Of a DNA stretch of 64,000 nucleotides, positions 1 to 11,885 are shown piece by piece (within the stretch, counting starts at the first letter, position 1; each line of letters opens with the position of its first letter). The DNA is from Halorubrum lacusprofundi ATCC 49239 (GTDB taxonomy: Archaea > Halobacteriota > Halobacteria > Halobacteriales > Haloferacaceae), in NCBI RefSeq assembly GCF_000022205.1, contig NC_012028.1, positions 124,001-188,000 on the forward strand. The letters are read 5' to 3'. Under the pieces are notes generated by a model that searched no databases, was not told the origin of the DNA, and saw nothing but the letters and a program-made list of their open reading frames with translations. Both the position numbers and the translations under genes were made by a program.

Positions 1-375
1 GGGATATTCCTCATGCGGCAGAACATGAAATCGATACCGGATGCGCTGCTTGAGTCCGCCCGCATGGATGGGGCGACGGAGTTCCAGATCTTCTATCGGA
101 TCGCACTCCCGACGATGCGATCGTCGCTAGCCGCGCTGGCGATCATCCTGTTCCTGTTCCAGTGGGATCTGTTCTTGTACCCGCTCGTGATTCTCGAGAC
201 GGCAGACATGTACACGATCCCCATCGGGTTGGCACAACTGACCGGATTCCAGCGGATCTACTACGACCAGATCATGGTGGCGGCGACGCTCGCCATCGTG
301 CCGATGGTCGTGCTGTTCTTAGTGCTACAGAAACAGTTCGTCAGCGGCATCCTCGCGGGGTCGCTCAAAGAGTAA
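1..375 (+). CDS. Carbohydrate ABC transporter permease, C-terminal part (5' end outside window)
   Basis: This is the C-terminal ~124 residues of a MalG/UgpE-type membrane permease; the frame is open from base 1, so the start lies upstream. The cytoplasmic EAA-type loop that docks on the ATPase is visible (ESARMDGATEFQIFYRIALP). Two hydrophobic membrane segments follow (around LAALAIILFLFQWDLFLYPLVIL and VAATLAIVPMVVLFLVL), then the short GILAGSLKE tail typical of the family. It stops 2 nt before the ATPase gene, so the two are co-transcribed. The galactoside genes downstream suggest a galactoside or oligosaccharide substrate; that is inference. Confidence 0.93.
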   Translation, partial: GIFLMRQNMKSIPDALLESARMDGATEFQIFYRIALPTMRSSLAALAIILFLFQWDLFLYPLVILETADMYTIPIGLAQLTGFQRIYYDQIMVAATLAIVPMVVLFLVLQKQFVSGILAGSLKE

Positions 376-377
376 CA

Positions 378-1499
<1,122 letters not shown>

Positions 1500-1505
1500 C
1501 CTATC

Positions 1506-2654
1506 ATGTACATTACTGACTACGAGCTGTTCGAAGTACCGCCCCGCTGGCTATTCTTGAAGTTGACGACGAGTGACGGCACCGTTGGTTGGGGAGAGCC
1601 AGTCGTGGAGGGGCGGTCTCACACGGTCGTTGCCGCCGTCGAGGAGTTGCTCGACAACTACCTACTCGGTGAGGATCCGGCACGGATCGAGGATCACTGG
1701 CAGGCGATGTACCGCGGCGGCTTCTACCGCGGCGGCCCGGTGCTGATGAGCGCCATCGCCGGCGTTGACCAAGCGCTGTGGGACATCAAGGGAAAGCAGT
1801 TCGGCGCTCCCGTCCACGAACTTCTCGGCGGCCGTGCGCGCGACCGAATCCGCGTGTACCAGTGGATCGGCGGAGACCGACCAGCAGATGTCGGCGACGC
1901 CGCTCGTGAGAAGGTCGACGCAGGCTTCACAGCGCTGAAAATGAACGCCACCGCAGAGATGCGGCCGATCGACACTCCGGCCACTGTGGCTGACGCGGTG
2001 GACCGGATCGCGGCCGTTCGGGAGTCGGTCGGCGACGAGGTCGATATTGGGGTTGACTTTCACGGGCGCGTGTCGAAGCCGATGGTGCGGCGGCTCGCGG
2101 CCGCACTGGAGCCGTACGACCCGATGTTCATCGAGGAGCCGGTGTTACCGGAACATAACGACGCGCTCCCAGCGATCCGTCAGTCGACGACGACCCCGAT
2201 CGCGACGGGCGAGCGGATGTACTCGCGGTGGGACTTCAAGGAGGTGTTCGAGACGGACGCAGTGGACCTGATCCAGCCGGATGTCTCGCACGCAGGCGGG
2301 ATCACCGAGCTGAAGAAGATCGCGTCGATGGCAGAGGCGTACGACGTATCGGTCGCGCCGCACTGCCCGCTCGGGCCGATCGCGCTCGCGTCTTGTATCC
2401 AGGTTGATGCCTGCACGCCGAACGTGCTGATCCAAGAGCAGTCTCTCGATATTCACTACAACGAAACGAGTGACGTGCTGGACTACCTCGCCGACCCGAC
2501 GGTGTTCGAGTACCGCGACGGTTTCGTCGATATCCCCGACGGTGACGGACTCGGGATCAAGATCGACGAAGAGCACGTCCGCGAACAGCGCGGAAACGTT
2601 GATTGGCACAACCCCGTCTGGCGGCACGACGACGGCTCTGTCGCGGAGTGGTGA
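1506..2654 (+). CDS. dgoD: D-galactonate dehydratase (enolase superfamily)
   Basis: Converts D-galactonate to 2-keto-3-deoxygalactonate. The 382-residue protein follows E. coli DgoD as I remember it along its whole length, including the FYRGGP, DFHGRVS, APHCPLGP and final NPVWRHDDGSVAEW stretches. Enolase-superfamily residues are in place: metal ligands D184, E210 and E236, and catalytic H186 and H286. It sits between the sugar ABC transporter and an SDR dehydrogenase, and GH42/GH36 galactosidases follow, so galactonate rather than gluconate is the likely substrate. Related sugar-acid dehydratases cannot be fully excluded from sequence alone. Confidence 0.93.
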   Translation: MYITDYELFEVPPRWLFLKLTTSDGTVGWGEPVVEGRSHTVVAAVEELLDNYLLGEDPARIEDHWQAMYRGGFYRGGPVLMSAIAGVDQALWDIKGKQFGAPVHELLGGRARDRIRVYQWIGGDRPADVGDAAREKVDAGFTALKMNATAEMRPIDTPATVADAVDRIAAVRESVGDEVDIGVDFHGRVSKPMVRRLAAALEPYDPMFIEEPVLPEHNDALPAIRQSTTTPIATGERMYSRWDFKEVFETDAVDLIQPDVSHAGGITELKKIASMAEAYDVSVAPHCPLGPIALASCIQVDACTPNVLIQEQSLDIHYNETSDVLDYLADPTVFEYRDGFVDIPDGDGLGIKIDEEHVREQRGNVDWHNPVWRHDDGSVAEW

Positions 2655-2694
2655 TCCGGATGCCGACGCGAACGCGGCGACACGGAGAAAGGAG

Positions 2695-3549
2695 ATGACC
2701 CGCCGGCACGAGTCGCCGACTGAGCACGCGGTGCCCGGACGGTTCGCCGGTGAGACCGTGATCGTCACGGGGTCGACGCGCGGGATCGGTGCCGGTGTCG
2801 CAGAGCGGTTCGCCGCCGAGGGAGCGAACGTCGTGGTCAGCGGCCGCACTGCGGAGGCCGGCGAGGCCGTCGCCAGGCGGATATCGGAGTGGACCACGGA
2901 CGAGACGACCGACGATCCACAGACTGGTGACGCGACGTTCGTTCGCGCCGATATGCGCGATCCGGACGACGTGGCTGCGTTAGCAGAGGCGGCCGCCGAA
3001 CGCTACGGGTCTGTCGACGTGCTCGTGAACAACGCCGGTGTACAGACCGAAACGGCTGCCGACGAGGCGACGCTCGACGACTGGGCGTTCGTCGTCGAGA
3101 CGGACTTCCGGGCATACTGGCTCGCTGCACGGGCCGCCCTCGAACACATGGATCGCGGAGCGATCGTGAACATCTCCTCAAACCATGCCTACGCCACGAT
3201 GCCTGCACATTTCCCGTATAACGCGGTGAAGGCGGGCATCAACGGCATGACGCGATCGCTCGCTGTCGACTTCGGCCCCCGCGTCCGGGTGAACACGGTC
3301 GTCCCCGGCTGGGTGGAAATTGAGCGGACGCGCGAGGAACTTCCGGAGGGACGATTTGAGGAAGTCGAATCGATCCACCCGACTGGTCGGATCGGCACGC
3401 CGTCCGACGTCGCCGGAGCCGTGTCGTTCCTCGCGAGCGAGGATGCCGCCTTCGTCACAGGGGGTGCGCTGCTTGTCGACGGCGGTCGCGGAGCAGTGAT
3501 GCAGGATGACACGCTCCCAGACTACCGGGCGCGAGAGCGCTCGGAGTAG
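2695..3549 (+). CDS. SDR-family oxidoreductase, probable sugar dehydrogenase
   Basis: A 284-residue classical short-chain dehydrogenase. The cofactor-binding motif is TGSTRGIGAG, NNAG is present, and the catalytic Ser-Tyr-Lys group appears as NISSNHA followed by YNAVK. The C-terminal VTGGALLVDGG ending is typical. I chose the ATG at 2695 because it follows a purine-rich GGAGAAAGGAG and gives a usual N-terminus; the frame remains open further upstream inside dgoD. Its position after dgoD suggests oxidation of galactose or another pathway sugar, but SDR specificity cannot be read from sequence. The gene runs convergently into bgaH with a T-rich stretch between them. Confidence 0.88.
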   Translation: MTRRHESPTEHAVPGRFAGETVIVTGSTRGIGAGVAERFAAEGANVVVSGRTAEAGEAVARRISEWTTDETTDDPQTGDATFVRADMRDPDDVAALAEAAAERYGSVDVLVNNAGVQTETAADEATLDDWAFVVETDFRAYWLAARAALEHMDRGAIVNISSNHAYATMPAHFPYNAVKAGINGMTRSLAVDFGPRVRVNTVVPGWVEIERTREELPEGRFEEVESIHPTGRIGTPSDVAGAVSFLASEDAAFVTGGALLVDGGRGAVMQDDTLPDYRARERSE

Positions 3550-3596
3550 CCGGCGGACGCAAATTAAATTCCGAGATTTTTGACGGACGTAACCGA

Positions 3597-5699
3597 CTAC
3601 GTCTGAGCGATTCTCAGCCCGTCCACGCAGTCACCCTCGATGACGGCGACCCCGTACGGCCCCACAACAATACCGTCTGCAGACGAGTCCTTGTCGTCGT
3701 CCGCCATCGGGTCGAAACCGTCCCGATCAGTGTCGTCAACCGCCAGCGACTCGGGATCGATTTCGGGCAACCGGAGCCGGTCGCTCGTGAAGTTCGTCAC
3801 CCACGTGCGGCCGCCGCGGTACCCGATCCGGACACCGTCTGGGAGCCGCTCGGCGTATCGGACGCCCGCGCGGTCGAGCAGGTCTGACGCAAGCGCGTCC
3901 GCTAGGTCAGACTCGGGCCAGACTCCACAGTAAGTGACTTGCCCGTCACCGACTGTGTTGGTAACGACTGCCGGCCGACCGTCCGCCGGCCCGTCGACAT
4001 CGTACGCGTACTGAGGCTCGGCTGCATCGGGGTCCAGCCACTCCGCCCAGGTTCGGAACGAGACGGGCGGCGCCGCGATCTCCTCGGAGTCGTCGGTGGG
4101 GTCACCAACTCGTCGGACTGTCGTTTCGAGGCGCCGCGGCAGCGACTCGTGCTGATCGACGGTCGCGCCGACGAGGTCGGTCAGCGGGCCGGGCTGGGAC
4201 ATCGGCCGGAGCTTGTTTTCTGCGTCCTTCACGCCGGTCCGGGGACCGAAGAGAACCTCCCCGCCGCCGGCGATGTAGTCGGTCAGCCGGTCGGCGAGAT
4301 CCTCGGTAACGAGGTGGAGTGCGGGCGCGACGACGGCCGCGTATCCGGAGAGATCGGCACTTGGCGGAACCACATCGACCTGAACGCCACGGCCGCGTAC
4401 AGCGCCGTAGAATGCCTCTTGGAGCGCCCAGTAGTCGAAGTCCGGGGCGTGCGGCTGCGCGTTGAGCGCCCAGAGCGAGTCATAGTCGAACACAACCGCC
4501 ACCGGGGCGTCCACGTGACTGGCCCCGTCGAGAGTCGCGAACTCCTCGGACGTGTGTGCGGCGTCGGCGTATCCGCGGTCGGGCGACCCGTCGGCCTTCC
4601 GGAGTCCGGCGTGATACTGTTCTTGACCCTCGAGACAGCGCCGCCACCTGAAGTAGAGGACTGCGTCGGCTCCGTGGGCGGCGGCGTGGTGCGCCCACAG
4701 ACGCATAGCACCCTCACCCGGCTGCGGACAGTGCGGCGGCCAGTTTACATCGCCCGGTTGTTGTTCCATCACCCAGAACGGCCGGTCGAGCGCGCTCCGG
4801 TAGATGTCGTGATCCATCCCGACCTGGTCGGGGTCGCCGGCTCGCAGCTGGTCCGGGGATGCCTCCCCGTCGTATCGGTCCTGGACGAACCCCGTCGGGT
4901 ATGAGTCCCAGGCGACGCGGTCGAGGTCCTCGCTCACGTCGTAGGCGTTCAGCGTCGGGAACCGCCCCATGAAATTGTGGGTGACGAACCAGTCGGGGTC
5001 AGCCTCGCGTATCAGGTCGGCGTGGAGGCGATTGTACTCGACGACGGAATCGCTGGAAAAGCGTGCGTACGCCAGCAGCCGCGAGGGGTGATGCTCTGCA
5101 GGGGTCGGCCCAGGCGGATCGATTTCGTCGAAGGAGCCGTACTGCTGGCTCCAGAACGCGTTCCCCCACGCCTCGTTGAGTCGGTCAATATCACCGTACC
5201 GGTCCGCGAGCCACGTTCGGAACGCGTCGGCACAATCGTCGCAGTAACACCGGACGGTCTCGTGACAGCCGAACTCGTTGTCCGTCTGCCAGCCGGCGAC
5301 GTGCGGCGAGTCGGCGTATCGCTCGGTGACCCGCTCGACGATCCGAGCTGTCTCCTCGCGGTAGGCGTCGGAGTTGAAACAGTAGTGCCGGCGGCTGCCG
5401 TGTTCGCGGACGGTTCCGTCGGGGTCTTCTTGCCGGATCGACGGCCGCTCGTCGACCAGCCACTTCGGCGGCGTCGCCGTCGGCGTGCACAACACCGCCT
5501 GCATGCCGTGGTCGCCGATGAGCTCGATGGCCTCATCAAGCCACTCGAAATCGAATGTACCCCGCTCGGGCTCGAGGACTCCCCACGAGAACTCCGCCAT
5601 CCGCACGTATTCGAGGCCGGCGTCGGCCATCGCAGCGACATCGCGTTCCCACTCTTCGCTCGGCCAATGTTCGGGAAAGTAACAGACTCCGAGACGCAT
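3597..5699 (-). CDS. bgaH: Beta-galactosidase, GH42 family
   Basis: Hydrolyses terminal beta-galactosides. The 700-residue protein matches haloarchaeal BgaH from Haloferax, as I recall it, over its full length. The catalytic acid/base is E142 in WQTDNEFG and the nucleophile is E312 in FWVMEQQPG. The four zinc-site cysteines of GH42 are at 107, 151, 153 and 156. A trimerisation-like domain follows the TIM barrel. I start at the ATG at 5699 (MRLGVCYFPEHW), eight codons inside the longest frame. A CTTAGG box lies about 27 nt upstream, consistent with a leaderless transcript. It is divergent from the alpha-galactosidase gene. Confidence 0.95.
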   Translation of the reverse strand: MRLGVCYFPEHWPSEEWERDVAAMADAGLEYVRMAEFSWGVLEPERGTFDFEWLDEAIELIGDHGMQAVLCTPTATPPKWLVDERPSIRQEDPDGTVREHGSRRHYCFNSDAYREETARIVERVTERYADSPHVAGWQTDNEFGCHETVRCYCDDCADAFRTWLADRYGDIDRLNEAWGNAFWSQQYGSFDEIDPPGPTPAEHHPSRLLAYARFSSDSVVEYNRLHADLIREADPDWFVTHNFMGRFPTLNAYDVSEDLDRVAWDSYPTGFVQDRYDGEASPDQLRAGDPDQVGMDHDIYRSALDRPFWVMEQQPGDVNWPPHCPQPGEGAMRLWAHHAAAHGADAVLYFRWRRCLEGQEQYHAGLRKADGSPDRGYADAAHTSEEFATLDGASHVDAPVAVVFDYDSLWALNAQPHAPDFDYWALQEAFYGAVRGRGVQVDVVPPSADLSGYAAVVAPALHLVTEDLADRLTDYIAGGGEVLFGPRTGVKDAENKLRPMSQPGPLTDLVGATVDQHESLPRRLETTVRRVGDPTDDSEEIAAPPVSFRTWAEWLDPDAAEPQYAYDVDGPADGRPAVVTNTVGDGQVTYCGVWPESDLADALASDLLDRAGVRYAERLPDGVRIGYRGGRTWVTNFTSDRLRLPEIDPESLAVDDTDRDGFDPMADDDKDSSADGIVVGPYGVAVIEGDCVDGLRIAQT

Positions 5700-5828
5700 A
5701 GCGCATCCTCTCAACCGCGGCACCTAAGCGTTCGGATGAGTTGACGCCACCGCCGCTGATCGTCGAGTTGTACCTTGCCGTACAAGCGTCGTAGCAGGAT
5801 ATTTGTAGGGGCGAAAAAAGGGTGTGAT
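5700..5828. promoter_or_regulatory. Divergent promoter region between the beta- and alpha-galactosidase genes
   Basis: This 129-bp gap separates two divergently transcribed glycosidase genes. On the minus strand a CTTAGG-like TATA element lies about 27 nt before the bgaH ATG. On the plus strand GATATTTG (around 5798) lies about 30 nt before the GH36 ATG, which is preceded by a purine-rich tract. Shared control of both galactosidases from this gap is plausible; no clear operator palindrome was found. Confidence 0.5.
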
Positions 5829-7868
5829 ATGAACGAACACAGGGTGGGCGCTACTGCAGTCACCCACGATCCGGATGGCCATGCGGTCACGGTCGGAGAC
5901 GACGCCGGTGACCTACTTGTCGGGACGGTCCACGCGGCGACGGCCGACGGAGACGACGGGCGGCTACAGGTCGCTGACGTGTCGCTGTCGACCGAGGCGA
6001 GAGGTGTCGTCGCGACCTACACCGTGGAAAACGTCGGCGACGAGCCGGTCCGGGCAGGCGACGTGACACTCGCGTTCGAGACCGCGTTCGGCGCCGATGC
6101 CCGCGTCTACCGGCACGGGTATCAATCGTGGTCGTCGACGGGAACGCTCCCCGTCGGAGAGCGATTCTCACCCGAGAACTCGGATAACGCTCCGATGATG
6201 AATGACCTCGCGGCGTCGACGGACGACCGGGTCAGCAGCTATCTGACCGGGCTTGTCGAGGGCGACCGACGCGTCACTGCGGGCTTTCTCGAACATGACC
6301 GCTACTGTTCTCGATTCGAGATCGATGACGACGATGGCGGCGTTGCGACGCTGCACGCAGTGTGTCCACTGGAAGGGGCACGGCTGACACCCGGTGAACG
6401 GCTGACTCTGCCACCACTGTGGGTCGACGCTGACCGCGAACTTCGAGAGGGGCTGACCGCGCTGGCCGATTGCATCGGTGAGCGGATGGATGCTCGCGTG
6501 CCTGAAATCTCACCGACCGGATGGTGCTCGTGGTATCACTATTTCACCGATGTCACCGAGGCGGACGTGCGGGAGAACCTCTCGGAGCTTCGAGAGTGGG
6601 GAATTCCGGTCGACGTCGTTCAGATCGACGACGGATACATGCAGGCGTTCGGCGACTGGCGGTCGATCGCCAACGGGTTCGAGGACATGAGCGCCGTCGC
6701 GGACGACATCGCGGCTTCGGGGTACCGACCCGGGCTGTGGCTCGCGCCGTTCTACGTCGAGGCGGGTGCCGACCTATACGCTGACCACCCGGAGTGGTTC
6801 ATCACGGAGCCGACGGACGCAGACACCGACGGCCCGGGAACACCCGTCGACGGTGGCTTCCGAGCCGGGTCAGAACTATACGGACTCGACACGACGCACC
6901 CGGCGGTGCTTGAGTGGCTCCGGGAGACCGTGTCGACGGTTGTCGACGACTGGGGGTTCACGTATCTGAAGCTCGACTTCCTCTTTGCGGCGGCGCTGCC
7001 CGGCGAGCGGTACGACGCCGAGGCAACCCGGATCGAGGCGTATCGCCGGGGGGTCGAGGCGATAGCGGAGGCGGCCGGCGACGATGTGTTCCTTCTCGGC
7101 TGCGGTGCGCCGATGGCCCCGAGTGTCGGGCTCTTCGACGCGATGCGGGTCGGCCCAGACACCGATCCGGTCTGGGAGACTCCGGGAGAGTCGGGGAGCC
7201 AGCCGGGATTGAAAAACGCCGTTCGCAACACGCTCACACGGAACTACCTGCATCGACGGTGGTGGCTCAACGATCCCGACTGCCAACTTGTTCGAGACAC
7301 GAGTGACCTCACTGCGGCCGAGCGCGAAGCCTTCGCGACGCTCGTCGCCGCGACGGGTGGCGTGAACATATTTTCGGACCGGCTCGCGGAGATCGGTTCG
7401 GCCGGCCGGCGGCTGCTTGAGCGGTCCATCCCTCCTGCAAGCGGCGGCGAGGTCTCCGGGCTCAGTGTGGAGCGGTTCCCCTCGCACGTCGTCTGCGACC
7501 GGCCGGGCGACGGGGCCACGACCGTCGCGCTGTTTAATTGGGCGGACGAGCCGTCGACGGTCCGATTCGACGCGCGCGAGCACGTGGAGGGCGACTCAGA
7601 TGCCGATCACGTCATCTGGGACGGGCTGTCCGGTGCGGTCGTCGACGGGCCGGTCGTCGAGCGAGAGCTACCCTCTCACGGTGCGGCGGTGTTTGCTGTC
7701 GTTCCCGCCACCACCGGCAACCTCCTGGGCGACGCCGCGACGCTCACGGGTGGGTCCGACCGCGCGTCGACGGCGACGCTTCGGGACGGAGCACTCGAAG
7801 CAGCCGTCGACGGGGAGGCGGTGACGTTCGCGCTCGAGCGGGACGGTCCCACGTCTACTCAGGAGTAG
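5829..7868 (+). CDS. Alpha-galactosidase, GH36 family
   Basis: Releases alpha-linked galactose, for example from raffinose-type sugars. The 679-residue protein has an N-terminal beta-sandwich followed by the TIM barrel with GWCSWYHYF (231-239), VVQIDDGYM and YLKLDF, whose D383 is the expected nucleophile. D444 in RVGPDTDPVW is the expected acid/base. A small C-terminal beta domain completes the usual architecture. I chose the ATG at 5829; an upstream in-frame start at 5775 would add 18 basic residues unlike the family. No signal peptide is seen, so hydrolysis after uptake is likely. Confidence 0.92.
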   Translation: MNEHRVGATAVTHDPDGHAVTVGDDAGDLLVGTVHAATADGDDGRLQVADVSLSTEARGVVATYTVENVGDEPVRAGDVTLAFETAFGADARVYRHGYQSWSSTGTLPVGERFSPENSDNAPMMNDLAASTDDRVSSYLTGLVEGDRRVTAGFLEHDRYCSRFEIDDDDGGVATLHAVCPLEGARLTPGERLTLPPLWVDADRELREGLTALADCIGERMDARVPEISPTGWCSWYHYFTDVTEADVRENLSELREWGIPVDVVQIDDGYMQAFGDWRSIANGFEDMSAVADDIAASGYRPGLWLAPFYVEAGADLYADHPEWFITEPTDADTDGPGTPVDGGFRAGSELYGLDTTHPAVLEWLRETVSTVVDDWGFTYLKLDFLFAAALPGERYDAEATRIEAYRRGVEAIAEAAGDDVFLLGCGAPMAPSVGLFDAMRVGPDTDPVWETPGESGSQPGLKNAVRNTLTRNYLHRRWWLNDPDCQLVRDTSDLTAAEREAFATLVAATGGVNIFSDRLAEIGSAGRRLLERSIPPASGGEVSGLSVERFPSHVVCDRPGDGATTVALFNWADEPSTVRFDAREHVEGDSDADHVIWDGLSGAVVDGPVVERELPSHGAAVFAVVPATTGNLLGDAATLTGGSDRASTATLRDGALEAAVDGEAVTFALERDGPTSTQE

Positions 7869-7930
7869 TCCGCACCCGTCCGAAATAGACCGCCGTGCTG
7901 GGACGGTGATGGTCGACGCTGATCACCGTT

Positions 7931-7940
7931 ACTTATAAGC
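7931..7940 (+). promoter_or_regulatory. TATA-like box upstream of the kinase transcript
   Basis: ACTTATAAGC lies about 25 nt before the ATG at 7961. This is the usual spacing for a haloarchaeal leaderless transcript that begins at that ATG rather than at the kinase ATG 38 nt further on. Confidence 0.6.
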
Positions 7941-7960
7941 GATCGATGACAGCAACGAGT

Positions 7961-8002
7961 ATGAATCTGTTCGAAGCGCACGCCGCGGAGTGGTTTCGAT
8001 GA
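7961..8002 (+). CDS. Possible 13-residue upstream peptide coupled to the kinase gene
   Basis: A short reading frame, [13 protein letters not shown], begins at the position where the TATA-like box predicts transcription to start. It ends in TGA overlapping the kinase start as ATGA. The spacing would make this the true leaderless start, with the kinase translated by termination-reinitiation. Nothing in its sequence suggests a function. It could be a chance frame, or the kinase could start in another way. Confidence 0.4.
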   Translation: MNLFEAHAAEWFR

Positions 8003-8955
8003 CTGAGCTAGTCACGTTCGGCGAGACGATGCTTCGGCTGTCGCCACCGCGCGGCGAGCGGCTGGAGACGACCAGTGACCTGGCTGTACAGGCTGGGGGA
8101 GCGGAGAGCAACGTCGCAGTCGGGGCTGCGCGGCTCGGCACCGATGTCTGCTGGCTCTCGAAACTCCCCGACTCGCCGCTCGGTCGGCGGATCGTGAACG
8201 AGCTTCAGAGCCACGGGGTTCAACCGGGGATTGCGTGGACGGATCCGGACGCGAGTCGGTTGGGGACCTACTACCTCGAACACGGCGGTTCCCCACGGGG
8301 GACGAACGTGATCTACGACCGGGCCGACGCGGCGATCACGACGGTCAAGCCGGATGAACTCCCGACGAATGCGGTCGAGAAAGCGGAGTGGTTCCACACA
8401 ACGGGGATCACGCCCGCTCTTTCTGAGGCCGCCGCGGAGACGACGACGGCGCTGCTGCAAAGGGCTGGCGACGCGGGGACAACGCGCTCGTTCGACCTGA
8501 ACTACCGGTCGAAGCTCTGGGATCCACAGACAGCGCGAGCGGCCTACGAGGACCTGTTCGAGCACATCGACACCCTATTCGTTCCTCGACGTGATGCCCG
8601 CAAGGTGCTCGACCGCGAGGGCGACGCCGTCGAAATCGCACACGGTCTCGCCACGGAGTTCGCGTTCGACACGGTGGTCGTTACCCGCGGGCTCGAGGGG
8701 GCGGTCGCGCTGCACGACGGATCGATGTACGAGCAGGACGTGTTCGAGGCAGACACGTTCGACGCGATCGGTACCGGCGACGCGTTTGTCGGCGGCTTCA
8801 TTGCAGAGCGCCTGCGCGGTGGTGACCTCCCTGCAGCCCTGCGGTGGGGGTCAGCGACGGCGGCGCTAAAACGTACCACCGATGGTGACCTTGCGGTGAC
8901 CACCCGAGCGGAAGTTCGAAGCGTCATCGACGGCGAGAGCGGGATCAATCGTTGA
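7999..8955 (+). CDS. PfkB-family sugar kinase, probable 2-keto-3-deoxy-galactonate/gluconate kinase
   Basis: A 318-residue ribokinase-fold kinase expected to phosphorylate the keto-deoxy sugar acid made by the dehydratase, feeding an aldolase. The N-terminal [17 protein letters not shown] and the C-terminal [11 protein letters not shown], with catalytic D261, are the two PfkB signatures. The [10 protein letters not shown] start is typical of KDG kinases. A GTG three codons upstream (7990) is possible, but the ATG at 7999 fits better. Its place at the end of a galactose/galactonate cluster favours KDGal or KDG as substrate. The matching aldolase is not in the window. Confidence 0.85.
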   Translation: MTELVTFGETMLRLSPPRGERLETTSDLAVQAGGAESNVAVGAARLGTDVCWLSKLPDSPLGRRIVNELQSHGVQPGIAWTDPDASRLGTYYLEHGGSPRGTNVIYDRADAAITTVKPDELPTNAVEKAEWFHTTGITPALSEAAAETTTALLQRAGDAGTTRSFDLNYRSKLWDPQTARAAYEDLFEHIDTLFVPRRDARKVLDREGDAVEIAHGLATEFAFDTVVVTRGLEGAVALHDGSMYEQDVFEADTFDAIGTGDAFVGGFIAERLRGGDLPAALRWGSATAALKRTTDGDLAVTTRAEVRSVIDGESGINR

Positions 8956-9033
8956 ACTGGCGTCGAACAGCGGACGACTCGTCCGGCCGTTGTGTTCCCA
9001 CCCGAACGCCATGCCGGTGTCTTGATCGCGAGC

Positions 9034-9218
9034 TCACTGGGGCCGGGCCTCGAACATACAGCGCCCGCGTCCGAGCCCGCACCACGCTTCGTTGACGACG
9101 CCGAACCAGAGCCACGCGTTCTGGTCGTCCACGGGCGCGTCGGCGTCGAACCGGTCGTCGAGCAACTCTTCGACAGTATCGGCGTGCGACGTAGTACTCT
9201 CTCACGGGCAAGCGAACC
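9034..9218 (-). pseudogene. Possible remnant of a decayed gene
   Basis: In the 610-bp gap after the kinase, one minus-strand frame reads like protein for about 60 codons (for example DAPVDDQNAWLWFGVVNEAW and GLGRGRCMFEARPQ) before a stop, with a stop also just upstream. The composition is acidic and haloarchaeal, but there is no start and no recognised family. Past the stop the same frame continues with FGWEHNGR, which also looks coding. I read it as a broken gene remnant, with low confidence. The rest of 8956-9450 shows nothing I can name. Confidence 0.25.
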
Positions 9219-9565
9219 TCACCAGACGGCGAGTGAAGACGACAGCAGTTGTCGAGACAAAGTCGCAGCTGTCCTCGACATTCGCTGTACGACTGAGAAC
9301 GACATGCAGATCGGCTGGTAGCGCTTGTGCGAGCACGGGTGTTGTCACCGGTCTACGGTGGTCACACTGACGGGTGATCGGAGTCGTCCTGCTTCCTCGA
9401 GCGGGGACGAACGGTGTACAGACCTGCGAGTTACGGAGATTCAAGGAGAAAGCCTCGCCATTCGGGGCGGGGATGAAGCCGACCAACAGCATTCAACCGC
9501 CAACGATGGCATAGACGGGGTTCCAACGCAATCTTTAAGGCGTCTGACTACGATAGTATACATAG

Positions 9566-11319
<1,754 letters not shown>

Positions 11320-11885
11320 ACTCGGAATGAGGGGTGGGGGAGGGAGTGACAACGAGACAATCGACTGTTCACTATTCCGCAGACATAGCGGGTGCCCCTA
11401 CGTCTGTACTTGGGGCTCTTTGCTTCGTGGATTATGCGGACGTAGGGGGGTTCCCTCGGGCTGAGGGCGGAACTTGTGTGGCTTCCGGCGGGGCTTATTT
11501 CTCGTTCACCACTCGCCGTCGACGGCGCGCCGGTAGGCTCGTTCGGCTTGGTCGGCGACGGAGTCTTAGTCACATCTCTGTGCGCGTCCAACAAGGACCG
11601 GCCGCCGGTCGGTCGCCGCGGAGTGCGCCGTGGAATATTTCGGTCACGACGTTGACGATCGTTCGGCGAGAAAGTCCGCGTCGTCGATGACTTCGTTCGC
11701 GGCCGGATCCGGATGATCGGCGACAGTCAAGCGTATTCTCTCATACACACAGAGACAGCCCGAAAGCATCTTTCCATCCACCTGAGCAGTCATGATCTGT
11801 TCGGCACAAGCGGTGTCCGAGACCTCGTCGATCGGACCGACAGCGATCACAGCCCATAAAACCCGGCCCGGCGTCGCCTCCAGAT
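11320..11885. other. Intergenic stretch without a supported gene
   Basis: About 565 bp between the IS605 right end and the nucleotidyltransferase. Several frames are open but none has family resemblance, a promoter or a convincing start. One minus-strand frame (11644-11850, ending EVIDDADFLAERSSTS) looks somewhat protein-like and may be a remnant. Confidence 0.5.
11854..11864 (+). promoter_or_regulatory. TATA-like box for the nucleotidyltransferase gene
   Basis: CCCATAAAAC is centred about 27 nt upstream of the ATG at 11886, the spacing expected for a leaderless haloarchaeal transcript. Confidence 0.6.

Noticed and set aside
162-377. Open frame extending the ABC ATPase start upstream into the permease gene
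   Set aside because: It overlaps most of the permease in another frame and reads as an Arg/His-rich shadow; the ATG at 378 gives the family-standard N-terminus.
3939-5744. Long plus-strand frames opposite the beta-galactosidase gene
   Set aside because: They are GC-rich antisense shadows of bgaH, with shuffled-looking composition and no family signal.
8992-9370. Plus-strand frames in the gap after the kinase
   Set aside because: No start signals and no family look; a minus-strand remnant explains part of the region better.
11334-11690. 118-codon plus-strand frame after IS605 element 1
   Set aside because: Arg-rich, without promoter or recognisable motif; looks like chance.
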